A stretch of 64,000 nt of DNA from PALSA-607 sp036509315 (GTDB lineage Bacteria > Actinomycetota > Actinomycetes > Acidothermales > Acidothermaceae): contig DATCFU010000172.1 in assembly GCA_036509315.1 (NCBI GenBank), forward strand, positions 1 through 64,000, read 5' to 3'. The notes beneath the pieces were generated by a model that saw only the letters and a program-made list of their open reading frames with translations, searched no databases and was not told the DNA's origin. This document shows, one piece after another, positions 50,733-59,262 of the stretch. The translations under genes were made by a program, and so were the position numbers. Position 1 is the stretch's first letter. Each line of letters starts with the position of its first letter.

Positions 50733-52424
50733 ATGCCCAATCCTGACGCACTGATCGCGACCCACGCCCCGCTGCTGGCGCAGGCCCGCGAGGCAGCACG
50801 TACCCGCGCCTTCTTCGCCGCCTTCGCCGAATCGCCGTCCACCCGCATTTGGGGTGAAGCCGCGCCGCCCGACGGGAGAGCCGCATTCGACGCGCTGTTG
50901 CACGAGACGTTCGCGATTCAGACGCCTGGCGCGCACGGATTGATCGCGCCCGAGGTGCCGCCGTACGGGATGCCGCTCGACATCAGCTACCCGCACCTGC
51001 ACGCCGATGGCGTCGACGAGCTCGTGAGCGCGGCCAAGAAGGCGATACCCGCCTGGCGCGATGCAGGCCCTGGGCTGCGGACCGCAATCGGAATCGAGAT
51101 GTTGACCCGGATCAACGCACGTAGCTTCGAGTTCGCCCACGCCGTGATGCACACGACCGGACAAGCGTTCGTGATGGCGTTCCAGGCCGGCGGTGCCCAC
51201 GCACACGAACGCGGACTCGAAGCAATCGCCTACGCCTACGACGCGATGATGCAGGTGCCCGCGTCGGTAAGTTGGGAAAAGGCGCGGGGCAAAGGAGAAC
51301 CGCAGCGATTGGCGAAGACGTACACGATCGTGCCTCGCGGGGTCGCACTCGTCATCGGTTGTTCGACCTTCCCGACGTGGAACAGCTATCCCGGCCTATT
51401 CGCGAGCCTCGTGACCGGCAACCCCGTTATCGTGAAGCCTCATCCGCACGCAGTTCTTCCGCTAGCTCTAACGGTCGGCGTTGCTCGCGATGTGCTGACG
51501 GAGTACGGCTTTAACCCGAACCTGATCACGCTCGCGGTCGACGGCGCAGGCGAAACCCTAGCCAGCAATCTGGCGATGCACCCGGAGGTGCGCGTCATCG
51601 ACTACACCGGATCGACGTCATACGGCGAGTGGCTCGAGGCGAATGCTTTACAGGCCAGGGTTTTCACCGAGAAGGCCGGTGTGAACTGCGTGGTCCTCGA
51701 CTCCACCGACGACATCTCGGGCCTCGCCGCGAATCTCGCCTACTCGCTGTCGCTGTACAGCGGTCAGATGTGCACGACACCGCAGACCATCTTCATCCCC
51801 CGCGCCGGCATAGACACGGACAATGGGCATGCCACCGTCGCCGACGTTGTGAGTGCAATCGGTGCGGCGCTCGACGACCTACTCGGCGACCCGGCTCGCG
51901 CCGTCAACATGCTCGGCGCAATCGTGAACGACGCCGTGTTACACCGTCTCGACGATGCATCAAACGCCGGCGATGTGCTGATCAAGTCGCGGACGATCGA
52001 ACACCCCGAGTTCCCCGCCGCGCGGGTGCGAACACCGCTCGTGGTGCGAGCTGCCTCCGACGCAACTGCCTACAGTCACGAATGTTTCGGGCCCATCGCG
52101 TTTCTCGTCGAAACCGAAGACACTATGGCCAGCCTTGATGCTTGGCGCCGGATCGTGGTAGCGAGCGGGTCGTTGACAGCATCGGTCTATTCCACGGACG
52201 CCGAGGTGCTGGCGGCTGCGCACAATGTGGCGCTCGACACCGGCGTGTCGATGTCGAGCAACCTCACTGCTGATACCTACGTGAATCAGACCGTCGCGTT
52301 CTCCGACTACCACGGCACCGGCGCGAACGCGGCAGCAAACGCGACCCTGACCGACCTGGCATTCGTCGCCGAGCGCTTTCGGATCATCGAAACTCGGCGC
52401 CCAGCAGCGAATCCAGCCCCGTGA
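50733..52424 (+). CDS. paaN: Phenylacetate degradation protein PaaN (aldehyde dehydrogenase family)
   Basis: This 563-residue protein is of the PaaN type, an aldehyde dehydrogenase-like enzyme thought to act on the ring-opened phenylacetyl-CoA product. It has VPRGVALVIGCSTFPTWNSYPGLFASLVTGNPVIVKPHP, the Glu-containing RVFTEKAGVN and the catalytic Cys in LYSGQMCTTPQTIF. Unlike PaaZ it lacks a C-terminal MaoC hydratase domain, as is usual for PaaN. The ATG at 50733 has GGGAGG upstream. It overlaps paaR by 4 bp (GTGA), and its promoter region carries the PaaR palindrome. Confidence 0.9.
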   Translation: MPNPDALIATHAPLLAQAREAARTRAFFAAFAESPSTRIWGEAAPPDGRAAFDALLHETFAIQTPGAHGLIAPEVPPYGMPLDISYPHLHADGVDELVSAAKKAIPAWRDAGPGLRTAIGIEMLTRINARSFEFAHAVMHTTGQAFVMAFQAGGAHAHERGLEAIAYAYDAMMQVPASVSWEKARGKGEPQRLAKTYTIVPRGVALVIGCSTFPTWNSYPGLFASLVTGNPVIVKPHPHAVLPLALTVGVARDVLTEYGFNPNLITLAVDGAGETLASNLAMHPEVRVIDYTGSTSYGEWLEANALQARVFTEKAGVNCVVLDSTDDISGLAANLAYSLSLYSGQMCTTPQTIFIPRAGIDTDNGHATVADVVSAIGAALDDLLGDPARAVNMLGAIVNDAVLHRLDDASNAGDVLIKSRTIEHPEFPAARVRTPLVVRAASDATAYSHECFGPIAFLVETEDTMASLDAWRRIVVASGSLTASVYSTDAEVLAAAHNVALDTGVSMSSNLTADTYVNQTVAFSDYHGTGANAAANATLTDLAFVAERFRIIETRRPAANPAP

Positions 52425-53023
52425 AGACCAACGAGGTGGCGATAGCGACCCATCGGCGGCCGCCTTATGACGCGACATCCTTGCTCGAGGTCGCCGTTAC
52501 CGTCTTCAACGAGCGCGGGTATGACGGCACAAGCATGGAGGATCTAGCGCGAGCTGCCGGCATCACAAAGTCGTCGTTCTATCACCACGTTGATGGCAAG
52601 GAAGCACTGCTCGCAGCGGCCTGCGACCGGGCGCTCGATGCCTTATTCGCCGTCCGCGACGAGCCCGGATCAAATACTGGCGCCGCGGTCGACCGCTTCG
52701 AGTACGTGCTCCGGCGCACGTCACAGATCCTGCTGACCGAACTGCCTTACGTCACGTTGCTCCTGCGCGTGCGCGGCAATACCCCGACCGAACAGGCCGC
52801 ACTCGAGCGCCGCCGCGAGTTCGACCGCTTCACCGCCGACTTGGTCACCCAGGCCATGGCAGACGGTGACTTGCGCTCCGACATCGAACCCGGTCTCGCC
52901 ACGAGGCTGGCGTTCGGCACCCTCAATTCAGTGACCGAGTGGTACCGCGTGACGCGCGAGACGTCTCCCGATGCGGTCGTCGATGGAGCGGTCGGCGTGA
53001 TCGTGCGCGGACTGCGGCCCTAG
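52421..53023 (+). CDS. paaR: TetR-family repressor of phenylacetate genes
   Basis: This 200-residue TetR protein has a typical HTH (LLEVAVTVFNERGYDGTSMEDLARAAGITKSSFYHHVDGKEALLAAAC) and a helical effector domain. It is translationally coupled to paaN (GTGA overlap), and the palindrome ACCG-N6-CGGT lies before both paa units, so it is the probable PaaR. In known cases the ligand is phenylacetyl-CoA, which releases the repressor. The gene ends convergently with azlD, overlapping by 4 bp. Confidence 0.88.
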   Translation: MKTNEVAIATHRRPPYDATSLLEVAVTVFNERGYDGTSMEDLARAAGITKSSFYHHVDGKEALLAAACDRALDALFAVRDEPGSNTGAAVDRFEYVLRRTSQILLTELPYVTLLLRVRGNTPTEQAALERRREFDRFTADLVTQAMADGDLRSDIEPGLATRLAFGTLNSVTEWYRVTRETSPDAVVDGAVGVIVRGLRP

Positions 53024-53319
53024 GCAACGACTCGTACGAGCGCAGTCACCACACATGCCACTGCGACAACGACAAGAAACGGTGCTTTAAGCCGGACGGC
53101 GATTGCTGCGGCCAGCAACCCAGCGGCCCTCGCATCAAGTTGCAAGCGGTGACCCATAGTGAACGTTTGGGTGGCAATCAACGCGGTCAGTAGGGCAACC
53201 GGCAGCAGTTCGGCCACGTGCTTGACCACGGGTTGCTCAATGACGCGGCGCGGCAATGAGTATCCGACCAGCTTCAGCGCGAAGCAGCCGACACAGCCAA
53301 CCGCGAGAGCGAGCCACAT
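53020..53319 (-). CDS. azlD: AzlD family branched-chain amino acid exporter subunit
   Basis: This 99-residue membrane protein with about three or four helices (MWLALAVGCVGCFALKLVGYSLP, VAELLPVALLTALIATQTF, ARAAGLLAAAIAVRLKAPFLVVVAVACVVTALV) has the PVALLTALIATQ pattern of AzlD proteins. It is the small partner of AzlC, whose stop it overlaps by one base (TGATG). Together they are thought to export branched-chain amino acids or analogues. It overlaps paaR by 4 bp at its own 3' end. Confidence 0.88.
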   Translation of the reverse strand: MWLALAVGCVGCFALKLVGYSLPRRVIEQPVVKHVAELLPVALLTALIATQTFTMGHRLQLDARAAGLLAAAIAVRLKAPFLVVVAVACVVTALVRVVA

Positions 53320-54089
53320 CAGCGGGCGCCCTTACCAAGCCTGGTGCTGTGGCTGGTGCCAGTGTTGGGTCGGATGCCCGCGAATACGGCAACGCCGGCA
53401 GCGAAGAGCACCGGCACACCAGTTGGTACGAACGGCACTGAAATAAGCGCGACCGCGGCCGCCGTCAGAGCGACGACCCACGTTTCGCGCGATCGCAATC
53501 GCGGTGACATCAGTGCAAGGAAAGCCGCTGGTGCGGCTGCATCGAGGCCGAGCACTCGCGGGTTCGACAACGCGTGCGCACTCAGCGCACCGATGAGAGT
53601 AGCGAGGTTCCAGAAGACGTAGACCGAGGCGCCGGTCGCCCAGAACGCGAGTCTCGATGACCGTGTCGTCGTACGGGCAACAGCCATTGCGGTGCTCTCG
53701 TCGATGGTCAGCTGAGCGGCGACCGGACGCCGCCAACCGCGCACATCGAGAATCCCGGCCATCCGCACGGCGTAGAACGCGTTGCGCACGCCGAGCATGA
53801 TTGCCGTCGCGGCACCGGTCATAGCGGCACCGCCGCCGCCGATTACCCCCACCATCGCGAACTGGCTGCCGCCGGTGAACATCACCAGCGACAGCACGCA
53901 GGTTTGCAGCACGCTAAGACCCGCCGCGCTCGAGATAGCGCCGAACGACAATCCGTAGGCGCCGGTCGCCAGCCCGACCCCGGCCGCGTCGCGAAGCACG
54001 CCGGTTCGGGTCGCGGGCCAGATCGGCTCGGTCCCAAGATCAGCGCCTGCGCCAGCCTCAAGTTCGGCGTCAGGTTCGGCGTCGGACAT
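53319..54089 (-). CDS. azlC: AzlC family branched-chain amino acid exporter subunit
   Basis: This 256-residue membrane protein has the conserved region FGAISSAAGLSVLQTCVLSLVMFTGGSQFAMVGVIGGGG of AzlC/YgaZ, followed by LGVRNAFYAVRMAGIL. About seven transmembrane segments are seen. The N-terminus MSDAEPDAELEAGAGADLG is acidic and soluble. It pairs with AzlD, encoded immediately downstream. Two palindromes 28 bp upstream of its start suggest dedicated repression. Confidence 0.9.
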   Translation of the reverse strand: MSDAEPDAELEAGAGADLGTEPIWPATRTGVLRDAAGVGLATGAYGLSFGAISSAAGLSVLQTCVLSLVMFTGGSQFAMVGVIGGGGAAMTGAATAIMLGVRNAFYAVRMAGILDVRGWRRPVAAQLTIDESTAMAVARTTTRSSRLAFWATGASVYVFWNLATLIGALSAHALSNPRVLGLDAAAPAAFLALMSPRLRSRETWVVALTAAAVALISVPFVPTGVPVLFAAGVAVFAGIRPNTGTSHSTRLGKGAR

Positions 54090-54116
54090 GCGGTCACCAT
54101 ATGGGGCGGGCCAGAG

Positions 54117-54162
54117 ACTGTCAGACAGTTAAAGGGCTCTAGCCCCGTAACTGTCTGACAGT
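54117..54162. promoter_or_regulatory. Paired palindromes upstream of azlC (operator or terminator)
   Basis: ACTGTCAGACAGT (54117-54129) and ACTGTCTGACAGT (54150-54162) are each near-perfect 13-bp palindromes whose centres are 33 bp apart. Because they are reverse complements of each other, the whole stretch ACTGTCAGACAGTTA ... TAACTGTCTGACAGT also forms one 15-bp stem with a 16-base loop. It sits between the papain-like gene stop (54174) and the azlC start (54089). It may be a duplicated operator, a terminator for the upstream gene, or both. Confidence 0.6.
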
Positions 54163-54173
54163 TGGGGCGATAA

Positions 54174-54869
54174 CTAGACGGCCGTGAAGGCGGTCACGTC
54201 GCCTTTCTCGCCCAGCAACCGCTCGAAGGTGGCGTAGGAGAACCAGAACGTGCCGTTGCCGAGCCCACCCCAGGTCGGCCCCCACGATTGATAGGCCCAC
54301 ACCTGCGCAAGCTCGACGCTCAGCCCGAACAGTTCGATCTCGTGACCGCCGCGAATCGTCGCGTCCGCGGGCAACGGGCATTCGCCAGTGGGCAGCGGGC
54401 TGTCGAAGCTGGTGTACCAGTTGATACCGGCGATGACGGGAGCCAGCGTTAGCGCGCCAAGTGCCTGATCCATGCTGAACGCGTGGCTGTACGCGCTGAT
54501 GTATCCGTCGCGCTTGGCCGCCTTCGCCACTGCCAAGCCGGTCGACCCGGTGTCGTCAGGCGGATAACTGCCCGGTACCCGGTCGAGATGGGTCGCCTGC
54601 TCGTAGAGCAGGACCGCGTTCGCCTCCACCATCGTGCGGCTGGCGTGATAGTACGGCGCGGTCATCATCGCGCCAGCCATCGCGTTGCCGGTGCACGAGC
54701 CAAGGTCGCCCTGGTCGAAGGGCTTGCCATGCCGGAGGTGCTTCACGTCCGAGATCGGGGCAATCGCGGCCGGGAAGTTGCGACTGCGCGCGTCGTGTTC
54801 GACGTGGCGGCCCAATCGACGTCCCGGTTCGGTCGCTTCGGCCAGTTGAATGAAATCGCCGTCAGCCAT
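54174..54869 (-). CDS. C1 (papain-like) cysteine peptidase
   Basis: This 231-residue cysteine protease carries the nucleophile block DQGDLGSCTGNAMAG (Cys near 59) and the catalytic His in TIRGGHEIELFG (about 175). The third triad position, usually the Asn of N-S-W-G, is Gln here (AYQSWGPTWGG). No signal peptide or propeptide is visible, so it is intracellular or exported by another route. Bacterial C1A relatives of this kind are found on mobile and secreted elements, but the role is unknown. It is divergent from the adjacent unknown gene, with 84 bp between the starts. Confidence 0.8.
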   Translation of the reverse strand: MADGDFIQLAEATEPGRRLGRHVEHDARSRNFPAAIAPISDVKHLRHGKPFDQGDLGSCTGNAMAGAMMTAPYYHASRTMVEANAVLLYEQATHLDRVPGSYPPDDTGSTGLAVAKAAKRDGYISAYSHAFSMDQALGALTLAPVIAGINWYTSFDSPLPTGECPLPADATIRGGHEIELFGLSVELAQVWAYQSWGPTWGGLGNGTFWFSYATFERLLGEKGDVTAFTAV

Positions 54870-54953
54870 GAGGTGGTCTCCTGTCCTCTCGGGCTCAGTT
54901 CGACTTTCTCACTGAGGATGTCGCAATCGGGCGCCGTGATACAGAATGTGCCG

Positions 54954-55544
54954 ATGGATTCGGTTGTCCTGGCGGCCACCAGTTTCTGGCGGGCGGTCGC
55001 CCTCCTTCGCCTCGAACGGCCGGCCGGTCTTGCCGCCCTCGAATCCGTCTTCGCGGGCGGTCAACCGCCCGCGCGGCTTCGTGGCCCGATGCGCGGGCGC
55101 TTCCTGGCGAGCACAATCGGCCACCACGTCGATCCGGCGTTCGAGGCGCTCACCGCGGTCTGGCTGCCATGGAAGGGCAAGACCTTCGACCCGGACGCCG
55201 AGCAGGGCCGCAACCTGTTCACCGCCGGGGCCCGGCGCATCATACGCTTCACGCTGCCGAGGTACGAGACCATCGACGAACCAGGCGGGTGCAGCGCGTT
55301 CCGCTTCCTCACATCGGTCGGGCCGAGCGCCTTCACACCTGGCGTCGAGGTCTTGCGCATCGACTACCGCGACGTCCCCGAAAACCCGTCGTGGCCGGTC
55401 CGCAGGATCCTCGATGAGCTGGTGATGATCGAGGACGGTCGCTACCTTGGCCAGGCATTGATCGAGTTCCGCGGCTCACTGCTCCGGGCGGCCTGGTTCA
55501 GTCTCGAGGACCTGCACATTGTGCTGACGGATCAGGCGTCGTAG
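54954..55544 (+). CDS. Hypothetical protein, 196 residues
   Basis: I do not recognise a family. The ATG at 54954 gives MDSVVLAATSFWRAVALLRLERPAG; ATG 54918 and GTG 54948 are alternatives, none with a strong ribosome site. The sequence is soluble alpha/beta with LPWKGKTFDPDAEQGRNLF, ARRIIRFTLPRYETIDEPG and ILDELVMIEDGRYLGQALIEFRG, suggesting a small beta-rich ligand-binding fold. It overlaps the 3' end of paaE by 13 bp in convergent orientation, and is divergent from the papain-like gene. Confidence 0.6.
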   Translation: MDSVVLAATSFWRAVALLRLERPAGLAALESVFAGGQPPARLRGPMRGRFLASTIGHHVDPAFEALTAVWLPWKGKTFDPDAEQGRNLFTAGARRIIRFTLPRYETIDEPGGCSAFRFLTSVGPSAFTPGVEVLRIDYRDVPENPSWPVRRILDELVMIEDGRYLGQALIEFRGSLLRAAWFSLEDLHIVLTDQAS

Positions 55545-56608
55545 TCGAGCGCGACCACATCGCTGCGCGGCTGAGCCTGGCAGGTTAAGACAAAGCCCGC
55601 GTCGAGCTCGGCCTGATCGAGTGCGTAACAGTGATCCATCTCGACGCGGCCCTCGACCACCTTCGCCCTGCAGGTGCCACACATTCCGTTCGTACATCCA
55701 TACGGGACGTCGGGGCGCACCCGCATCACTTCGTGCAGGACATCCTTGTCGAGAGGCACCGGCAGCGTGGTCGAACGGCCGGCCAGGGTGATCGTCACGG
55801 TCGCCTGCTGTTCGGTGCCAGTCTCGACGACGGCCGGTTGCATGGCGGCGGTTCGGGAAGGGGTGGCGATGTGAAACAGCTCGACGTGTACGTCAGTATC
55901 GTCGACGTCGTGCTCTCGCAATGCTGCACGCGCTGCGTCGATCATGGGCGCCGGACCACAGACGAACCACTCGTCAACCGTGGTCGGCGTGATCGCGACC
56001 TCGAGTAGCTCGTCAAGCTTCGCGCGGTCGAGCCGGCCGGTAAGCAGCGCTGAATCGCGGACCTCACGCGAGAGGACGTGAAAGACCGCGAGCCGATCGG
56101 GAAAGCGGTCCTTCAGGTCGGAGAGTTCGTCGAGGAACATGACGGCCTCAGCGCTGCGATTGCCATAGATGAGCGTGAACCGGCTCGCAGGCTCGGCACG
56201 CAATGTGGCCGCCGCGATCGACAACACCGGAGTGATTCCGCTGCCCGCAACGATTGCCGCCCGATGACGCGGACGTGCCGCATCGACGTCCGTAGTGAAA
56301 TGCCCGGTCGGCGTCATGACCTCGACGTCGTCGCCGATCCGCAGACCGTCGAGCGCGTACGTGGAGAAGATGCCACCGGGGATCTGCTTCACCCCGATGC
56401 GCACGACACCGGGTGCCGAGCACAACGAGTAGGTGCGACGTCCATCGTCGCCTGCCGCGAGGCAGCGCACCGTCACATGCTGGCCGGGTGAGAACGCGTA
56501 CTCGCCAGCAAGGTCGTCGGGCACGGCGAAGGTGATAGCGACAGCGTCGGTGGTCAGACGGTCGATCGCCGACACCTGAACGGTGTGAAACTGCGGTCGC
56601 CCTGCCAC
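55532..56608 (-). CDS. paaE: Phenylacetyl-CoA 1,2-epoxidase reductase subunit PaaE
   Basis: This 358-residue flavin reductase has an FAD-binding domain (RRTYSLCSAP, then GGIFSTYALDGLRIGDDVEVMTPTGHF), an NADPH domain (IVAGSGITPVLSIAAATL, YGNRSAEAVMFLDEL) and a C-terminal [2Fe-2S] domain (DVPYGCTNGMCGTCRAKVVEG, with a later Cys in GFVLTCQ). It delivers electrons from NADPH to the PaaAC oxygenase. I take the GTG at 56606-56608, since the open frame further upstream runs through paaD. It is the last gene of the paaABCDE run. Confidence 0.9.
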   Translation of the reverse strand: MAGRPQFHTVQVSAIDRLTTDAVAITFAVPDDLAGEYAFSPGQHVTVRCLAAGDDGRRTYSLCSAPGVVRIGVKQIPGGIFSTYALDGLRIGDDVEVMTPTGHFTTDVDAARPRHRAAIVAGSGITPVLSIAAATLRAEPASRFTLIYGNRSAEAVMFLDELSDLKDRFPDRLAVFHVLSREVRDSALLTGRLDRAKLDELLEVAITPTTVDEWFVCGPAPMIDAARAALREHDVDDTDVHVELFHIATPSRTAAMQPAVVETGTEQQATVTITLAGRSTTLPVPLDKDVLHEVMRVRPDVPYGCTNGMCGTCRAKVVEGRVEMDHCYALDQAELDAGFVLTCQAQPRSDVVALDYDA

Positions 56609-56615
56609 GTGAGGC

Positions 56616-57137
56616 TCAGTACGGCTTGACGGCGTCGAACGGCTCGAGGCACGAGGTGCATCGATACATCGCCTGGCACGCCGTCGAGCCGAAACGGCTG
56701 ACGAGTTTGGTGTCGAACGACCCGCATCGCGGGCAGCGCATCGCAAGTGCAACGTCGACCCGCTGGGAGCTCACCGTGGACGGCGGGACGATGCCGTGCT
56801 CGGCCAGCTTTCGTCGTCCGGCATCGGTGATCCAGTCGGTGGTCCAGGCCGGCGCGAGCGCGGTGCGAACCTCGACGTGATCGAAGCCGGCGTCCTGCAG
56901 CGCGCTGAGGACATCGTGGCGAATCACCGCAGTTGCAGGGCAGCCCGAATAGGTGGGTGTCAGAACGACGTGGACACAACCTTGCACGTCGATGTCGACC
57001 GCGCGCACGATGCCGAGATCGCCGATGGTCACTACTGGCAACTCGGGGTCGGCGACCGCGGACGACACCGCCCGCGCACGCTCGACCGCCGTGGGGTCGC
57101 TCGCAGCTGACACCGCGGTTGAAGCTGGCACCGTCAC
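56616..57137 (-). CDS. paaD: Phenylacetate epoxidase maturation protein PaaD
   Basis: This 173-residue protein has an N-terminal DUF59/MIP18-type domain (ARAVSSAVADPELPVVTIGDLGIVRAVDID, YSGCPATAVIRHDVL) and a C-terminal zinc-ribbon (MRCPRCGSFDTKLVS, MYRCTSCLEPFDAVKPY). Such proteins help assemble the iron-sulfur cluster of PaaE. The GTG at 57135-57137 overlaps the paaC stop (GTGA). Confidence 0.9.
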   Translation of the reverse strand: MTVPASTAVSAASDPTAVERARAVSSAVADPELPVVTIGDLGIVRAVDIDVQGCVHVVLTPTYSGCPATAVIRHDVLSALQDAGFDHVEVRTALAPAWTTDWITDAGRRKLAEHGIVPPSTVSSQRVDVALAMRCPRCGSFDTKLVSRFGSTACQAMYRCTSCLEPFDAVKPY

Positions 57138-57907
57138 CACGAGGTGCCGGGATGCAAACGGTGCAGGTATTGCATCTCCGCCAGCAGATAGCCGAAGCAT
57201 TCGGTGTGCACACCACGGCGGCCGCCATGTGACGTCCAGACCGTCGGCGGGATTACCAGCGTCGCCGTCGCGAACGTATCGCTAATCGCGCGAACCCATC
57301 GCGGCCGAAGCGTTGCCGGATCGACGGCTATGCCCTGCGCCGCAAGACCCGTCTCGACATCGTCGGCATCGAACAACTCCGCGGTAAACGGCCAGAGGCG
57401 ATCGACTGCGGCCTGCATCCGCCGGCGGCTGTCGTCGGTACCGTCGCCAAGGCGAACTGTCCACAGCGCTGCGTGGTCGTGGTGGTATGCAGCCTCTTTC
57501 ACGGCCTTTGCGGCCACACCGGCAAGCAGCTCGTCGGTAGAGCTGATCAGCTCCTCGTAGAGGAATAGTTGGTAGGTACTGAAGAACAGCTGGCGCGCGA
57601 TCGTGTGCGCGAAGTCGCCATTCTCCTGCTCGACCAGATGCACGTTTCGAAACTCGCGCTCGGTGCGCAGATAGGCGAGGTCGTCCTCGTCGCGAGTACC
57701 GCCCTCGACAACAGCGGCATAGTCGAGCAACGCGCGTGCTTGCCCGAGCAGATCGAGAGCGATGTTTGTCAGCGCGATGTCTTCTTCGATCTCGGGTGCG
57801 CGCGACGCCCACTCTGACAGCCGCTGCGACAACACGAGTGCGTCGTCGCCGAGGCGCAGCGCGTAGGTGAAGAGCGCTGCCGCCGTAGACTCGGTTGCCT
57901 CACTCAC
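57134..57907 (-). CDS. paaC: Phenylacetyl-CoA epoxidase structural subunit PaaC
   Basis: This 257-residue subunit of the multicomponent 1,2-phenylacetyl-CoA epoxidase is ferritin-like: LVLSQRLSEWASRAPEIEEDIALTNIALDLLGQARALLDYAA and HTIARQLFFSTYQLFLYEELISS. It supports the catalytic PaaA subunit. It overlaps paaB by 4 bp (GTGA) and paaD by 4 bp. Confidence 0.92.
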   Translation of the reverse strand: MSEATESTAAALFTYALRLGDDALVLSQRLSEWASRAPEIEEDIALTNIALDLLGQARALLDYAAVVEGGTRDEDDLAYLRTEREFRNVHLVEQENGDFAHTIARQLFFSTYQLFLYEELISSTDELLAGVAAKAVKEAAYHHDHAALWTVRLGDGTDDSRRRMQAAVDRLWPFTAELFDADDVETGLAAQGIAVDPATLRPRWVRAISDTFATATLVIPPTVWTSHGGRRGVHTECFGYLLAEMQYLHRLHPGTSW

Positions 57908-58191
57908 ATCTGTCGCACCTCTTCGGGCAGATCGTAAAACGTGGGGTGTCGATAAACCTTATCCGCGGCAGGGGCGAAGAACGGGTCCTTTTCGTCGGGA
58001 CTCGACGCAGAAATATCCTGCGATCGCACCACCCAGATGCTCACACCCTCACTTCGACGCGTGTAAACGTCGCGGGCGTTACGCAGCGCCATCGCCTCGT
58101 CGGCCGCGTGCAGGCTGCCCGCGTGGACGTGCGAAAGGCCTCGCCGCCCACGGATGAATACCTCCCACAGTGGCAATCCGGTGTCGCTCAT
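57904..58191 (-). CDS. paaB: Phenylacetyl-CoA epoxidase subunit PaaB
   Basis: This 95-residue protein has the PaaB signature LPLWEVFIRGRRGLSHVHAGSLHAADEAMALRNARDVYTRRSEGVSIWVV. It is the small bridging subunit of the epoxidase. It overlaps paaA by 4 bp and paaC by 4 bp, consistent with a tightly coupled operon. Confidence 0.92.
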   Translation of the reverse strand: MSDTGLPLWEVFIRGRRGLSHVHAGSLHAADEAMALRNARDVYTRRSEGVSIWVVRSQDISASSPDEKDPFFAPAADKVYRHPTFYDLPEEVRQM

Positions 58192-59123
58192 GCGACCGCC
58201 TCTACAGCGTGTTTGGCGGCGTAGGCCTTCGCGGCTGCACGCACCCAGGCGCCGTCCTCATGCGCGGCAACCCGGTGCGCAATGCGCTGCTCGTTGCATG
58301 GTCCGCCACCTTTGACGACGCGAGTGAACTCGTCCCAATCGATTCGGCCGAACCGGTAGTGACCCGTCTCTGCATCGACGGCCAGTTCGGGGTCCGGCAG
58401 ATCGAGACCGAGCACCTTGGCTTGCGGCACTGTCATGTCGATGAACTTCTGCCGCAGTTCGTCGTTGGAGAAGCGCTTGATCCCCCAGGCCATCGACTGC
58501 GCACTGTTCGGCGACTCATCGTCGGGTGGGCCGAACATCATCAATGACGGCCACCACCACCGATTCACCGCATCTTGGGCCATCGCGTGTTGCGCCGGTG
58601 TGCCGCGCGACAACGTAAGCAGCAGATCGAAGCCTTGCCGCTGGTGGAAAGACTCTTCCTTGCAAATCCGCACCATCGCGCGTGCGTATGGGCCGTACGA
58701 GCATCGGCACAACGGCACCTGATTGGTGATCGCGGCGCCGTCGACCAACCAACCGATCGCACCGACGTCCGCCCAGCTGGTCGTCGGGTAGTTGAAGATG
58801 CTCGAGTACTTCTGCTTGCGCGTGTGCAGCAGGTCGAGCAATTGCGCACGGTCGACCCCGAGCGTCTCGGCCGCGCCGTAGAGGTAGAGCCCGTGACCGG
58901 CTTCGTCTTGGACCTTCGCCATCAAGATGGCCTTGCGTTGCAGGGACGGCGCTCGGGTGATCCAGTTGGCCTCGGGTTGCATGCCGATGATCTCGGAGTG
59001 CGCGTGCTGGGCGATCTGCCTGATCAAGGTGGCCCGATATGCGTCGGGCATCCAGTCGCGCGGTTCGATCCGCTCGTCGGCGGCCAGCATGCCCATGAAC
59101 CGCTCGTCGAGGTCGTCCGTCAT
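58188..59123 (-). CDS. paaA: Phenylacetyl-CoA epoxidase catalytic subunit PaaA
   Basis: This 311-residue catalytic subunit uses a diiron site of ferritin type: RQIAQHAHSEIIGMQPEANW, KVQDEAGHGLYLYGAAE (E-x-x-H) and ICKEESFHQRQGFD (E-x-x-H). It adds oxygen to phenylacetyl-CoA with PaaBCE. The ATG at 59121-59123 follows GGAGG; the upstream five codons in the same frame are not needed. The PaaR palindrome is 33 bp upstream. It is the first gene of paaABCDE. Confidence 0.94.
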   Translation of the reverse strand: MTDDLDERFMGMLAADERIEPRDWMPDAYRATLIRQIAQHAHSEIIGMQPEANWITRAPSLQRKAILMAKVQDEAGHGLYLYGAAETLGVDRAQLLDLLHTRKQKYSSIFNYPTTSWADVGAIGWLVDGAAITNQVPLCRCSYGPYARAMVRICKEESFHQRQGFDLLLTLSRGTPAQHAMAQDAVNRWWWPSLMMFGPPDDESPNSAQSMAWGIKRFSNDELRQKFIDMTVPQAKVLGLDLPDPELAVDAETGHYRFGRIDWDEFTRVVKGGGPCNEQRIAHRVAAHEDGAWVRAAAKAYAAKHAVEAVA

Positions 59124-59155
59124 TTCGCCTCCGCACACATCTCCCGCGTCAACCG

Positions 59156-59169
59156 ACCGAATGTTCGGT
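59156..59169. promoter_or_regulatory. PaaR operator upstream of paaA
   Basis: ACCGAATGTTCGGT matches the paaN operator ACCGAACGTTCGGT except for one central base. It lies 33 bp before the paaA start in the minus-strand promoter region. The shared element links the two separated paa units under one repressor. Confidence 0.75.
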
Positions 59170-59262
59170 TGACATGGCCCACGCTAAGCCTAGGTCGGTG
59201 CCTGACAGACAGCAAGGAACCCGCGTCGGCCATGTCGGGGTCCTAGTCGAGGATGGCACTGT

